Below are positions 24,350 to 34,881 of a stretch of 64,000 bases of DNA, in pieces. The notes beneath the pieces are model-generated. The model was given only the letters and a program-made list of their open reading frames with translations. It had not been told where the DNA came from and searched no databases. This DNA is from Flammeovirga sp. SJP92. Lineage in GTDB: Bacteria > Bacteroidota > Bacteroidia > Cytophagales > Flammeovirgaceae. The position numbers and the translations under genes were made by a program. The DNA is taken from NCBI RefSeq assembly GCF_001583495.1, contig NZ_LQAQ01000061.1, positions 124,001-188,000 of the forward strand, given 5' to 3'. Numbering within the stretch: the first letter of the stretch is position 1; each line of letters starts with the position of its first letter.

Positions 24350-25867
24350 CTACTCTTCCAACCCCTCCGGCAAACTCTTCTTAGGATTCAGATTCCCTTT
24401 CTTCTTCATATCGTTCACTAAAGAAATAAAGTTCCCTTTGCCTTCAGAAAGTTGCCCTACGGCTTTATCAACATCTCCTTTTGTGGCATTAATTTTCTTT
24501 TGAAGGTCCAACATTGTTTCTACAAAACCTCTTGCCTTATCATAGATTCTTGTAGCATGTTTGATGATGTCTTCAATATTTTTTTGTTGATGCTCATTAC
24601 GCCACAATTCCTCTATTACTTTAAGTGTTGCCATCAGAGTAGTTGGACCAACGATCACTACTTTTTTATGATAAGCGTAATCCCAAAGTGCATCATCTTC
24701 TTGTAATGCCACTAAAAATGCAGGTTCGATTGGGATAAACATCATGACATAATCCAATGTTTGAATTCCCTCTAACTGTTGATAGTTACGCTTTGCCAGC
24801 TCATCAATATGACTTTTCAGAGCACGAATATGCAATTGAATTTCGTGTTGTTGTTCTATTTTATCTTCAGCATTAATAAAACGTTCATAAGCATTTAAAG
24901 ATACCTTTGAGTCAACTATAATTTGTTTTCCTTCGGGATAATTGATAATCACATCAGGCTTTTGCAAATCACCTTCTTCAGTTCTGTAAGTCGGTTGTAC
25001 TAGGTATTCATGTCCTTCTCTCAATCCTGATTTTCTTAATACGGAATCTAAGATCATTTCTCCCCAATCGCCTTGTGTTTTGGTGTCACCTTTTAGGGCT
25101 TTCGTTAGGTTTTGAGCATCTTGAGAAATTTGATGATTCAGTTCTCTCAGCATTTTCAATTCGGTTCTTAAAGAAGAGCGTTCATTCGATTCTTTTCCGT
25201 AACTGTCCTCAATTTTCTTTCTGAAGTTTTCAATTTGATCTTTAAAAGGATTAAGTACCAAATCAAGGTTATTTCTATTCTGTTGGGTGAATTTATTCGT
25301 GTTTTCTTCAAAAATTCGCTGAGCAAGGTTTTCAAATTCCTTCTTAAAATGCTGATTTAATTGCTGTACTTCATGGTTCTGTTGTCCCAACTTTTCTTCC
25401 AAGAACGTTAGCTTTTCAGTCAAAGCTACAATTTCCTCTTTCAAAGATATGTTTTCCTCATTTAGTGTGAGGTTAAGATTTTCTAACTCTAATTTCCCTT
25501 GTTGAACGATTTCTAAAGTCCCTTTATTTTTTGCTTCCGTACTTACTATTAATTCATAATTAGTACGCAGGCTATTCAATTGATTTTGAACCTCAATTAA
25601 TTTATTCGACTTCTCTTCTACCCTCACTTTTGAGGTATTGAGTTCTATATCAAGCTTATTATTGGAATTCCTTAATTGCTCAATTTCCGATTTCAATTGT
25701 TCTTGATTCTGATTAAGTTTCAAACGCTCTTTTACTTCCAATCTAAACCGAGCTTCTTCGTTGGCATATTTCTGACGGTAATAAAAATAAACGAAACAGG
25801 CCCCAATCATTAAGCCTAAAAAAAATACAATAATGAGTAATATGATAACGGAAGTCTCTAACTGCAT
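24350..25867 (-). CDS. rmuC: DNA recombination protein RmuC
   Basis: 505 residues. An N-terminal membrane anchor (about 5-27) is followed by a long coiled coil (about 35-215) and the RmuC nuclease-like domain (about 250-460). The domain shows LTKALKGDTKTQGDWGEMILDSVLRKSGLREG, then DVIINYPEGKQIIVDSKVSLNAYERF with the PD-(D/E)xK-type Asp and DSK, and FIPIEPAFLVAL. RmuC limits inversions between short inverted repeats. It is convergent with parC, across the REP-like element, and monocistronic by appearance. Confidence 0.94.
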   Translation of the reverse strand: MQLETSVIILLIIVFFLGLMIGACFVYFYYRQKYANEEARFRLEVKERLKLNQNQEQLKSEIEQLRNSNNKLDIELNTSKVRVEEKSNKLIEVQNQLNSLRTNYELIVSTEAKNKGTLEIVQQGKLELENLNLTLNEENISLKEEIVALTEKLTFLEEKLGQQNHEVQQLNQHFKKEFENLAQRIFEENTNKFTQQNRNNLDLVLNPFKDQIENFRKKIEDSYGKESNERSSLRTELKMLRELNHQISQDAQNLTKALKGDTKTQGDWGEMILDSVLRKSGLREGHEYLVQPTYRTEEGDLQKPDVIINYPEGKQIIVDSKVSLNAYERFINAEDKIEQQHEIQLHIRALKSHIDELAKRNYQQLEGIQTLDYVMMFIPIEPAFLVALQEDDALWDYAYHKKVVIVGPTTLMATLKVIEELWRNEHQQKNIEDIIKHATRIYDKARGFVETMLDLQKKINATKGDVDKAVGQLSEGKGNFISLVNDMKKKGNLNPKKSLPEGLEE

Positions 25868-26129
25868 AATCTTCTGAACAATCTTTTTGATAAAGTTTAT
25901 ACGAAGTTAGTAGAAATAGAGTATTACAGAAAACGAATTTTCAAATGATAAGATGGAATTTATAACAGATCACTTAAGGTCAACGGTTCAAATAGTTTAC
26001 ATTTCTATTTTTTTTCAGAAAAAATGTTTCTAAATTTTAATTGAGTAATCAAACAATATTGCTCTACACTTTGATAACTCAACGACAATTTTACTTCAAT
26101 CCAAAATTTTTAATAACTCAAAACTAAAA

Positions 26130-27164
26130 ATGAGAAAATTCACACTACTATTATTCTTTTTTGCTCCCCTCCTCACATACGCTCAAATGGATTCATTGGT
26201 GATGATCAATGGAGATATTATTGTTGGAGAAATTAAAAGTATGGACCGAGGTGTAGTTGAGATTGAAACCGATTATTCGGACTCTAACTTTAAAATAGAA
26301 TGGGAAGGTATCCAAAGTATGGTGTGTAATACTGACTTTATGGTGACACTTTCCAACGGCAGGAGAATTAGTGGAAAAGTGGTCTCTGAGGGTCCAGAAT
26401 CACTTCAAATTGTATCAGATGAAGAGGGAACTATTGATGTCAATCCCGATGACATTGTCAACTTAAAATCAGTTGAAAAATCATTTTTAAGTAAACTATC
26501 AGCCAGTATAGATGTGGGGTACAGCTATACAAAAGCCAATAATTTATCACAACTCAATGGCTCTGCTTTTATAGGCTATAACACTAAACGGTGGGCGCTT
26601 TCCCTCAGTCTGAATAGCCTTAGATCCACACAAGACAATGTAGCTGCTATTGAAAGAAATGACGGAACGTTGACAGGTAATTACTTTCTTCCTTATGGTT
26701 TTTATGGAACAGTGGATTTTAGATATTTGACCAACACTGAACAATCTATTAATCTGCGTACCACTTCATCACTTGGTGTTGGTAAATATATTATACACAC
26801 CAACACCGCCTATTGGGGTTTTTCTACGGGTGCTTCTTTCTTGAATGAATCATTTACGCAAACCGTAGATGAGAATGGAGATCCTTTTACAAAACCTTCA
26901 AACAACAGTGCTGAATGGTACATTGGTACAGAAGTGAACCTATTTGATACTGGAGACCTTTCCTTCAATACCAACGCCAGAGGCTCAAGGACACTGACCG
27001 GAGAAGACCGTTGGCGTGCTGATGTTGGTGCAAATATCAAATATGACCTTCCTTATGATTTTTATATAAAAGCAGGTTATAATATGAACTATGACAGTCA
27101 GCCTGCTGAAGTCGGCAAGGAAGTCGATTATCAATATTCCTTTGGTTTTGGATGGGAGTTGTAA
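26130..27164 (+). CDS. DUF481 family outer-membrane-like protein
   Basis: 344 residues. A signal peptide (residues 1-19, ending TYAQ) is followed by an N-terminal region of short strands (about 22-112; MINGDIIVGEIKSMDRG resembles an Sm-like fold). From about 120 to the end there are alternating aromatic beta strands ending FGFGWEL, as in outer membrane beta barrels. This layout matches DUF481 (YdiY-like). Its role is unknown. It begins a co-oriented run with a coiled-coil protein and the division cluster, but gaps of 85 and 155 bases suggest separate transcripts. Confidence 0.85.
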   Translation: MRKFTLLLFFFAPLLTYAQMDSLVMINGDIIVGEIKSMDRGVVEIETDYSDSNFKIEWEGIQSMVCNTDFMVTLSNGRRISGKVVSEGPESLQIVSDEEGTIDVNPDDIVNLKSVEKSFLSKLSASIDVGYSYTKANNLSQLNGSAFIGYNTKRWALSLSLNSLRSTQDNVAAIERNDGTLTGNYFLPYGFYGTVDFRYLTNTEQSINLRTTSSLGVGKYIIHTNTAYWGFSTGASFLNESFTQTVDENGDPFTKPSNNSAEWYIGTEVNLFDTGDLSFNTNARGSRTLTGEDRWRADVGANIKYDLPYDFYIKAGYNMNYDSQPAEVGKEVDYQYSFGFGWEL

Positions 27165-27249
27165 TGTTTAATTTTTCAAAAGTTATTCTTTATCATTTTT
27201 AAAAAAACCCTCAGATGTATTATTTTGTGGTTTAACTTACAAATGCAGA

Positions 27250-28179
27250 ATGACTGAAAACATTTTTTTAGATAAGGTTAGCAAACGAAGAAAAATACTT
27301 ATTGGATTAGTAATCACACTTTTATTACTGAATCTTTTACAATTGTACCTGAGATCTGACAATACATCACATCTTCAGGACAGGGTTCAAAGTAAAAATG
27401 TGGAGCTTGTTCTGACCTATACCAAATTAGATTCTATTTCCACAGAATTAAATAAGCAGATTCAAATCCTTGATCTTATGAATGAGGATATTGACTCACT
27501 AACGCGTATCAAAAATTCTCTGGAGAAAGAGAAAAAAGAACTAAGATCAATACAATTAATTGAAGAAAACCGATACAATCAAATTAAAAGCAAGGTGAGC
27601 GTTTATGAAGGAATTTTGAAAAGAAGAGATTTACAAATTACTTCTCTGAAAGACGTTAACGACTCTCTATCAACAGAAAATCAATATCTTACTCATCAAA
27701 GAAACTCCTTAACAACTCAAATAGATTCTTTACAAACCCATCAAGGGGAGTTAGAAAAAATTATTGATGACGCTAAAAATCTAAGAGCACTAAATATCAC
27801 TATTTGGGGAGGAAGCAAAAAGAACAAACTCAAAGAAGGTATTTCTTTTAAAAGAAAGAATACTTCTCAAGTAGCAATCCGATTTAAACTGACACCGAAT
27901 AGACTGATTGAACAAGAGGATAAAGATATCTTTTTATGTTTGGTTGATCAGGAAGGTGCTACAATTTATAACCCCGACAACCAAATTAAGTTTTTCAGAT
28001 TGAAAGGGTCTGATGAAAACCGATTTTACACCACTAAAAAGACATTATCTTATGAAAATGATCTGCAAAATGTGGAATTAGTTTATCAATCAGAAAACCT
28101 GCTTAACAAAGGGGTATATAGTGTCAATTTATACTGTGACGGTGAACTTTTAGGAAAATCATCCTTTACTATTTTATAG
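27250..28179 (+). CDS. Membrane-anchored coiled-coil protein, unknown function
   Basis: 309 residues. A short cytoplasmic start is followed by one membrane segment (about 14-32, LIGLVITLLLLNLLQLYL) and a coiled coil from about 38 to 180. A compact domain of about 120 residues (RALNITIWGGSKKNKLKEGISFKRKN onward) is predicted to be beta sandwich. The topology is like division or envelope scaffolds. It sits directly upstream of ftsL, which is suggestive, but I know no named homologue. The start is ATG at 27250; an in-frame start further upstream is not apparent. Confidence 0.78.
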   Translation: MTENIFLDKVSKRRKILIGLVITLLLLNLLQLYLRSDNTSHLQDRVQSKNVELVLTYTKLDSISTELNKQIQILDLMNEDIDSLTRIKNSLEKEKKELRSIQLIEENRYNQIKSKVSVYEGILKRRDLQITSLKDVNDSLSTENQYLTHQRNSLTTQIDSLQTHQGELEKIIDDAKNLRALNITIWGGSKKNKLKEGISFKRKNTSQVAIRFKLTPNRLIEQEDKDIFLCLVDQEGATIYNPDNQIKFFRLKGSDENRFYTTKKTLSYENDLQNVELVYQSENLLNKGVYSVNLYCDGELLGKSSFTIL

Positions 28180-28334
28180 TCGTTTTTTGTTTAAGAAGGC
28201 ATTTCATGATTATTTTTATACTATAGTCATTTTTTTGGTACTTTTTTCCTATTTTTCTCACAATCGTTATCATAAAGCAATAGATTTTTAGCAAATTTGA
28301 AGCTTTAGATACTACATACATTTTTTATTTTTCC

Positions 28335-28730
28335 ATGAGAGCAAATACTTATAAAGAAATTCCTGAAAATAAGCCCCAGCATGCTCCAAAAGTTTCCAAT
28401 TCTAAATGGGTAAAAAAGCTGTCTAAGCTCAAATTCATTTCCAATTCAAGTGAAGATGAGAATAGTAGGTATATTCAGAAAATTCTTTTTGTAACGTTCT
28501 TGGGAATCCTATATATCGCCAATGGATTTCAAGCGGAGAAGTCACATTTAAGAATCAACAAACTGGAAAAATCTGTTGAGAAATTGAGAGTGGAATACAG
28601 TACGCTTAAATATGATTTTATCAATGAAAGCAAGCGTTCAAAAATCAAGGAAAGAGTAGCCCCATTGGGTTTAGTGCCTTTAGAAACGGCGCCGATTGTG
28701 ATTTCAGTATCTAATTTAGAGGATCATTAA
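28335..28730 (+). CDS. ftsL: FtsL-like cell division protein
   Basis: A 131-residue bitopic protein: a basic N-terminal tail (about 1-48), one membrane segment (about 50-66, LFVTFLGILYIANGFQA), then a leucine-rich heptad region ending in RVAPLGLVPLETAPIVI. This matches the FtsL family of Bacteroidota, whose sequence is poorly conserved. In the divisome FtsL pairs with FtsB and activates FtsWI. The assignment depends mainly on location: it lies 12 bases before ftsI, which is the normal order. mraZ and rsmH, usually upstream, are absent. Confidence 0.85.
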   Translation: MRANTYKEIPENKPQHAPKVSNSKWVKKLSKLKFISNSSEDENSRYIQKILFVTFLGILYIANGFQAEKSHLRINKLEKSVEKLRVEYSTLKYDFINESKRSKIKERVAPLGLVPLETAPIVISVSNLEDH

Positions 28731-28742
28731 TTTTTTATATAA

Positions 28743-30842
28743 ATGGGAATTAGAAATTCCATATTACTACGTGTAAGATTTGCATTTTTATTGATTGTGG
28801 TCATGGCCGCTGCAATTCTTGTGCGTATCTCAGATTTACAATTTGTTGAGACAGACAAATGGGCAAAAGCTGGTAAAGCGAATAGAGTAAAAGTAAGAAG
28901 AGTAGATGCTACAAGAGGCAACATCCTTGCCGATGATGGCAGTTTATTGGCAACTTCTATTCCTTTTTATAAACTAGCCTTTGACCCATGCGTATCCAAT
29001 GACAGTATTTTCAATAATGGTATTGATTCATTGAGCTACTTACTTTCTAGGTATTTCAAAGAAAAAAGTGCTGCTGAATACGATAGCCTGTTGAGAAATG
29101 CTAGAAGAAAGAAAAGAAGATATATTATCCTCAGCCATAAGCTGGTAAAACATCAGGATAAAAAACATATAGACAACTGGCCTATTTTCCGTCAAGGAAG
29201 ACATACTGGCGGTTTGATTTTCACTAAGTATGAAAAGCGTTTCAAGCCTTTTGAAGATTTAGGCAGAAGAACCATCGGTTTTATCAGTAAAGATGAAAAC
29301 GCACAGTTTACAGGAAGAGGCTTGGAATTCAGTTTCAATAAAGACCTTGCTGGTACTGATGGGGAAGCCCTATTCCAGAGAGTTTCCGGTAATCAATGGA
29401 AGCCTCTTGATGATGGTGCTCAAGTGAGAGCAGAAAACGGATTGGATATTCAGACGACCATCAATATGGACATTGAAGAGCATGCTCATAATGTTCTTGA
29501 AAAAGCTTTGATAGACAATGAGGCCAACTTCGGTACCGTGCTGTTGATGGAAGTAAAAACTGGTGAAATCAAAGCAATTGTCAACTTAGGTAAAAACTCT
29601 AAAGGTGAATATGTTGAAGATTTCAACTACGCCATTCAAGGAGTTATGGAGCCAGGTTCAACCTTCAAAAGTGCATCAATGCTGGCGCTTTTAGAAGAAT
29701 TTGATATCAATTTGGAAGATTCAGTAAATACTGGTGATGGAAAATACATGTTCTATGATGAATGTATTATGACCGATGCACACTATAACGGATTTGGGAT
29801 GCTGTCTGTCGAAGAAGTCATTGAAAAGTCTTCGAACATTGGTATTTCAAAATTGGTCTTCAAATATTTCAGAGAAGATCCAGATCGTTTTATGCATTAT
29901 TTGGATCGCTTTAATCTAACTTCTACTATCGGCTTCCAAATGGAAGGTGAAGGAAAACCGAACATCAACCGTCCGGGTGATCCAAATTGGTCAGGCTGTT
30001 CACTTCCTTGGATTTCTATTGGATATGAAGTAGAAACTTCCCCACTTCAAATGCTGACTTTCTACAATGCCATTGCCAATGACGGTAAAATGGTGGCTCC
30101 AAGAATTGTAAAAAGAGTATTGAGAGGTAATGATGTGGTGGCGGAATACGGCGTTAGAACCATCAACAAAAAAATCAGCTCTGAGCGTTCGCTGAAAGCC
30201 ATGCAAGGAATGTTGAAAAAAGTAGTGGAAAGCGGAACAGCTAGAAAAATCAACACTACTGAATTTGACATTGCGGGTAAAACAGGTACTACTCAGAAAG
30301 TAAAGCAGGGTGCTTATACCAAAAATTACTTTACATCATTTGTAGGCTATTTCCCTGCAGATGCCCCAAGATATTCAATGATTGTTGCTATTGATGAACC
30401 TAAAGGTGCTAAGCGATATGGCGGTGACGTATGTGCTCCTGTATTCTTAGATATTGCCGAAGTGGTTTACGCTAGAACAACAGAGAGAGATATTCATTTC
30501 GTTGACAACGAAAATATAAAAGCATTTCCTTATATCAAAGCCGGAAATTATAACGATTTATTACTGCTATCAGACGCTTTTGATATTCAACAAGTGTCAG
30601 AAAATACCTCACAGTGGGTAAAAACAAAAGTCTTGGGTGATACCATTGCCTGGGTCAACGCAGCTGTTAGAAAAGGAAGAATGCCAGATGTAAGAGGAAT
30701 GACATTAAGAGATGCCATGTACCTTGTTGAAACTGAAGGTGCCACTGTGCATTCTACTGGAAATGGCCGTGTAGTCCAACAATCTATCACTCCAGGCGGA
30801 AGAATAAATAGTAGAACGAACGTCTATCTCAAACTACAATAA
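28743..30842 (+). CDS. ftsI: Penicillin-binding protein FtsI (PBP3) with C-terminal PASTA domain
   Basis: A 699-residue class B penicillin-binding protein, the septal transpeptidase. It has one membrane segment (about 8-28) and a dimerisation/pedestal domain (about 45-220). The transpeptidase domain has STFK with catalytic Ser306, SSN at 363-365 and KTGTT at 513-517. A PASTA domain (about 640-699, MPDVRGMTLRDAMYLVE) closes the protein, which is usual in Bacteroidota though not in E. coli. It is closely linked to ftsL (12 bases) and murE (12 bases) in one operon. Confidence 0.96.
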   Translation: MGIRNSILLRVRFAFLLIVVMAAAILVRISDLQFVETDKWAKAGKANRVKVRRVDATRGNILADDGSLLATSIPFYKLAFDPCVSNDSIFNNGIDSLSYLLSRYFKEKSAAEYDSLLRNARRKKRRYIILSHKLVKHQDKKHIDNWPIFRQGRHTGGLIFTKYEKRFKPFEDLGRRTIGFISKDENAQFTGRGLEFSFNKDLAGTDGEALFQRVSGNQWKPLDDGAQVRAENGLDIQTTINMDIEEHAHNVLEKALIDNEANFGTVLLMEVKTGEIKAIVNLGKNSKGEYVEDFNYAIQGVMEPGSTFKSASMLALLEEFDINLEDSVNTGDGKYMFYDECIMTDAHYNGFGMLSVEEVIEKSSNIGISKLVFKYFREDPDRFMHYLDRFNLTSTIGFQMEGEGKPNINRPGDPNWSGCSLPWISIGYEVETSPLQMLTFYNAIANDGKMVAPRIVKRVLRGNDVVAEYGVRTINKKISSERSLKAMQGMLKKVVESGTARKINTTEFDIAGKTGTTQKVKQGAYTKNYFTSFVGYFPADAPRYSMIVAIDEPKGAKRYGGDVCAPVFLDIAEVVYARTTERDIHFVDNENIKAFPYIKAGNYNDLLLLSDAFDIQQVSENTSQWVKTKVLGDTIAWVNAAVRKGRMPDVRGMTLRDAMYLVETEGATVHSTGNGRVVQQSITPGGRINSRTNVYLKLQ

Positions 30843-30854
30843 ATCAAACTTAAA

Positions 30855-32318
30855 TTGAAGAGAATTAAAAAAATATCGGAATTACTGAAAGGGATAGAGT
30901 ATGACCTTGTGCAAGGTGATCTAAACCATGAGGTAACAGGTATTGAGCTAGATTCAAGAAAATTGCAAGATGGGAATCTATTTGTAGCCATAAAAGGCAA
31001 TGCAATGGACGCTCATCAATTTATCCCCAAAGCAATTGACCTTGGAGCTACTGCTGTGTTAATTGAAGACACCCCTGAAGAATTGCAAGAAGGTGTCAAC
31101 TACATCAAAGTAAATAGTACTGCGCAAAGTGTCGGCCTACTCGCCGCCAATTATTATGATAATCCATCAGAAAAAATTAAAGTAGTTGCCATCACCGGCA
31201 CCAACGGAAAAACGACTGTAGTGACACTGCTTCAAAACTTATTCATGAAGCTGGGCTACAATACAGGTGCTCTGACAACTATTGAAAATAAAATCAATGA
31301 GGAAGTAATTCCTACAAAATTGACCACACCTGATCCTGTCACATTACAATATTTACTCCATGAAATGGTAAAGAAAAACTGTTCTTACTGTTTTATGGAA
31401 GCCAGTTCACATGCTATCGTGCAAGGCAGATTGAATGGAATAGATTTGGCTGGTGCAATTTTCAGCAATATTAGTCATGATCACTTAGACTATCATGGCA
31501 CCATGAAAGAGTACATCAATGCCAAGAAAAGGCTTTTTGATACATTGCCAAAAAGTGCTTTTGCATTGGTGAACATTGATGATAAAAGAGGAAATGTAAT
31601 GCTACAGAACTGTAAAGGAAAACACTACACTTATGCATTACATACTATGGCCAACTTCAAAGGAAAATTAATTGACAATACATTTGAAGGCATTCAGATG
31701 GAGGTCAATGGACATGAAGCCTGGTTCCAATTAATTGGTTCTTTTAATGCATACAATGTACTTTCTGCTTTTGCTACTGCATCATGCCTGGGTGAAGATG
31801 AGATGACTACACTGCAAGCATTATCTGAATTGCGTCCTGCCAGAGGTCGATTTGAACAAATTGTCTCTAAAAACAACATCAGAGGAATTATTGATTACGC
31901 ACACACTCCTGATGCATTGGAAAATGTACTGGAAACCATCCGTGATATCAGAGAAGAAGGTGAAAGAATCATCACTGTAGTAGGATGTGGTGGTGATAGA
32001 GATGCTGCAAAGCGTCCTATTATGGCCAAAACAGCGGCAATGTTAAGTGATTTGGTTATTCTTACTTCAGATAATCCTAGAACTGAAGATCCAGAAGAAA
32101 TATTAGAACAGATGGAGGAAGGCATATCCCCGACTCAAGCCAAGAGAACATCTGTAATTATAGATAGAAAAGAAGCTATTGTAAAAGCCGTTGAAATGGC
32201 AGAACAAAGAGACATCATTCTTGTAGCTGGAAAAGGGCATGAAACTTATCAAGAAGTCAATGGTGTAAGACATCATTTTGATGACAAAGAGGAACTGTTC
32301 CTCGCTTTAAAAAAATAA
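30855..32318 (+). CDS. murE: UDP-N-acetylmuramoyl-tripeptide synthetase MurE
   Basis: A 487-residue Mur ligase, which adds the third residue (probably meso-diaminopimelate) to UDP-MurNAc-L-Ala-D-Glu. The N-terminal domain has GIELDSRKLQDGNLFVAIKG. The ATP-binding loop is AITGTNGKTTV (about 111-121). EASSHAIVQGRL and NISHDHLDYHGTM follow. The C-terminal DNPRTEDPEEIL (about 415-426) is the DNPR motif that marks the diaminopimelate-adding form. The start is TTG at 30855, 12 bases after ftsI; the next in-frame start would cut conserved sequence. It is in the division and cell wall operon. Confidence 0.96.
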   Translation: MKRIKKISELLKGIEYDLVQGDLNHEVTGIELDSRKLQDGNLFVAIKGNAMDAHQFIPKAIDLGATAVLIEDTPEELQEGVNYIKVNSTAQSVGLLAANYYDNPSEKIKVVAITGTNGKTTVVTLLQNLFMKLGYNTGALTTIENKINEEVIPTKLTTPDPVTLQYLLHEMVKKNCSYCFMEASSHAIVQGRLNGIDLAGAIFSNISHDHLDYHGTMKEYINAKKRLFDTLPKSAFALVNIDDKRGNVMLQNCKGKHYTYALHTMANFKGKLIDNTFEGIQMEVNGHEAWFQLIGSFNAYNVLSAFATASCLGEDEMTTLQALSELRPARGRFEQIVSKNNIRGIIDYAHTPDALENVLETIRDIREEGERIITVVGCGGDRDAAKRPIMAKTAAMLSDLVILTSDNPRTEDPEEILEQMEEGISPTQAKRTSVIIDRKEAIVKAVEMAEQRDIILVAGKGHETYQEVNGVRHHFDDKEELFLALKK

Positions 32319-32341
32319 TTAGTGCGATAAAAAAATAAAAC

Positions 32342-33556
32342 ATGTTATATCACTTATTCGAATTTCTACATGATAAATACGATATGATGGGCGCCGGTCT
32401 CTTCAGGTACATTACCTTCAGAGCAATGGTAGCGACAATCTTATCGATGGCATATATTGGTATTTTTGGGAAACCGATCATTCAAAAATTACAAAAATTA
32501 CAGATGGGTGAGATTGTTCGTAATCTCGGTCTTGCAGGACAAATGGAAAAGCAAGGTACACCAACTATGGGTGGTATTATTATTATCGGTGCTGTCGTTT
32601 TCCCTGTTTTATTAGTAGCAGATTTAACCAATGTCTACATTCAGTTGCTTTTGACCACTATTTTATGGACTGGTGCAATTGGCTTTTTGGATGATTATTT
32701 AAAAAGAGTAAAGAAAAACAAAGACGGTTTAAGTGGTAAATTCAAAATCATTGGTCAAATCGGTTTAGGTCTGATTGTCGGTGTTACTTTGGTTACTAAC
32801 TCTGATGTAAAAGTTCGTCAGTTTTCAGAAAATCTTGATAAATCAAAACCTATTGTAAAATTAAAAGAAGGTGTGGACTACCAAGATGTAAAGTCATTGG
32901 AGACTACGGTTCCTTTCTTAAAACACAATACATTAAATTATTCTCAATTACTACATAGCGAAACCATTTCACATATCGCTTATGTATTATTGGTCATTTT
33001 TATCATTACGGCAGTGTCAAATGGTGCCAATATTACAGACGGTCTTGACGGTTTAGCCGCAGGTACCTCCGCTATTATTGCCACAGCGCTCGCCATTTTC
33101 GCCTACCTCTCCGGTAACATTATCTTCTCCGACTACTTGAATATCATGTATATTCCTAACTCTGGTGAGATTTCAATCTTTGCTACAGCTCTGGTAGGTG
33201 CTTGTGTTGGATTTCTATGGTACAATGCTTTCCCTGCTCAAGTATTTATGGGTGATACAGGTAGTTTAGCATTAGGTGGTGTCATTGCCTCTTTAGCGAT
33301 TGTATTGAGAAAAGAATTGATGATTCCATTGTTATGTGGTGTATTCTTAATTGAAAACTTATCTGTAATCATTCAGGTATTTTACTTTAAATACACCAAA
33401 AAGAAATATGGAGAAGGACGCCGAATATTTTTAATGGCTCCTTTACACCATCACTATCAAAAGAAAGATATTCCTGAACCAAAAATTGTCACACGTTTTT
33501 GGATCATTAGTATCTTATTGGCCATTACTACAATTCTTACGCTTAAAATCAGATAA
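32342..33556 (+). CDS. mraY: Phospho-N-acetylmuramoyl-pentapeptide-transferase MraY
   Basis: A 404-residue integral membrane enzyme that makes lipid I. About ten membrane segments are visible, with the cytoplasmic motifs [13 protein letters not shown] (about residues 73-85), [22 protein letters not shown] (about 113-134), [20 protein letters not shown] (about 223-242), [15 protein letters not shown] and [11 protein letters not shown]. An insertion of about 50 residues around 160-210 is longer than in E. coli, as is common in Bacteroidota. It lies 23 bases after murE and 5 bases before murD. Confidence 0.97.
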   Translation: MLYHLFEFLHDKYDMMGAGLFRYITFRAMVATILSMAYIGIFGKPIIQKLQKLQMGEIVRNLGLAGQMEKQGTPTMGGIIIIGAVVFPVLLVADLTNVYIQLLLTTILWTGAIGFLDDYLKRVKKNKDGLSGKFKIIGQIGLGLIVGVTLVTNSDVKVRQFSENLDKSKPIVKLKEGVDYQDVKSLETTVPFLKHNTLNYSQLLHSETISHIAYVLLVIFIITAVSNGANITDGLDGLAAGTSAIIATALAIFAYLSGNIIFSDYLNIMYIPNSGEISIFATALVGACVGFLWYNAFPAQVFMGDTGSLALGGVIASLAIVLRKELMIPLLCGVFLIENLSVIIQVFYFKYTKKKYGEGRRIFLMAPLHHHYQKKDIPEPKIVTRFWIISILLAITTILTLKIR

Positions 33557-33561
33557 TCATC

Positions 33562-34869
33562 ATGGATACTTTATTAGTATTAGGCGCTGGAGAAAGTGGA
33601 ATTGGAGCAGCTCGTTTAGCTAAAGCCAAAGGATATCAAGTTTTTGTATCTGATTATGGAAAAATTCCTCAAGAACAAAAGGATGTTCTCACTGCTGAAA
33701 AAATCCCTTTTGAAGAAGGAAGTCATGATTCAGCTCCAAAAGATGCTTCTATTGTTGTAAAATCGCCAGGTATTCCTGATACAGTACCCATCATCCAACA
33801 ACTGAGAAAAAACGGAAGTAAGATTTATTCTGAAATCGAATTTGCGTCTTTGTATACTGATGCTAAAATGATAGCAATTACAGGTACAAACGGTAAAACA
33901 ACAACCACTAAATTGATCCACCACTTACTGTCAAAATCAGGCATCAACGCTGGCTTGGCGGGTAATATTGGCATCAGCTTCGCAAAAGAGGTTTTAGAAA
34001 AAAAATACGATTGGTATGTGTTGGAAATTAGTAGTTTCCAGCTCGACGATATTGAAACCTTCCATCCCAATATTTCTTTGATTTTGAATATTACGCCAGA
34101 TCATTTAGATCGTTATGAGTACAGCATTGATAAATATGCAGATTCAAAATTCAGAATCATTGAAAACTTGACTGATGAAGATATTTTCATCTACGGTAAA
34201 GATGATAAAGTCACAAACGAAGCAGTCTCTGCCAAGAACATTGCTCCAAAAGCAGTTCCTTTTACCAATGAATTTTTGAAAGGTGACACTTTGGAAATTC
34301 CATTTAATGGTCAAATATATACTTTTGACCATTTGCCATTGAAGGGACCTCACAATGCTTGGAACATGAGTGCGGCTATCTTGAGTGCTTTGAATGCTGG
34401 AATGACAGCAGAAGACATTCAAAAGGCATTACCTTCATTTGTTGGAGAACCTCATCGCTTACAAGAAGTAGCTGAGATTGATCAGGTCACTTATGTCAAT
34501 GACTCAAAAGCAACCAATGTTGAAGCAGCTTTATTTGCTTTACAAAGCTTCAAGAAACCTATCGTTTGGATTGCAGGAGGGACAGACAAAGGCAACGACT
34601 ACGCTCCACTGGTCGATACTGTAAAAGAGAATGTAAAAGCATTGGTTTGTTTGGGTGTAGATAATGAGAAGTTGAAAAACGATTTTTCTGCCATTATTCC
34701 AACAGAAGAAACACAAAGCATGAAAGAAGCTATACAGTTAGCGAAAAAACATGCTTCTGATAAAGATATTGTACTTCTTTCTCCGGCTTGTGCAAGTTTT
34801 GATTTGTTCAAAAACTACATGGCTAGAGGTGATGAATTCATCAAGGAAGTAAAAGAACTTGAACTATAA
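33562..34869 (+). CDS. murD: UDP-N-acetylmuramoylalanine--D-glutamate ligase
   Basis: A 435-residue Mur ligase, which adds D-glutamate to UDP-MurNAc-L-Ala. The N-terminal Rossmann domain has LVLGAGESGIGAARLAKAKG (about 4-23). The ATP-binding loop is AITGTNGKTTTTK (about 108-120). LEISSFQLDD and NITPDHLDRY are in the central domain. GEPHRLQEV, VNDSKATN and ILLSPACASFDLF are in the C-terminal domain. The length is normal. It is separated from mraY by 5 bases and from ftsW by 12. Confidence 0.97.
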   Translation: MDTLLVLGAGESGIGAARLAKAKGYQVFVSDYGKIPQEQKDVLTAEKIPFEEGSHDSAPKDASIVVKSPGIPDTVPIIQQLRKNGSKIYSEIEFASLYTDAKMIAITGTNGKTTTTKLIHHLLSKSGINAGLAGNIGISFAKEVLEKKYDWYVLEISSFQLDDIETFHPNISLILNITPDHLDRYEYSIDKYADSKFRIIENLTDEDIFIYGKDDKVTNEAVSAKNIAPKAVPFTNEFLKGDTLEIPFNGQIYTFDHLPLKGPHNAWNMSAAILSALNAGMTAEDIQKALPSFVGEPHRLQEVAEIDQVTYVNDSKATNVEAALFALQSFKKPIVWIAGGTDKGNDYAPLVDTVKENVKALVCLGVDNEKLKNDFSAIIPTEETQSMKEAIQLAKKHASDKDIVLLSPACASFDLFKNYMARGDEFIKEVKELEL

Positions 34870-34881
34870 GAAAATTAGAAG

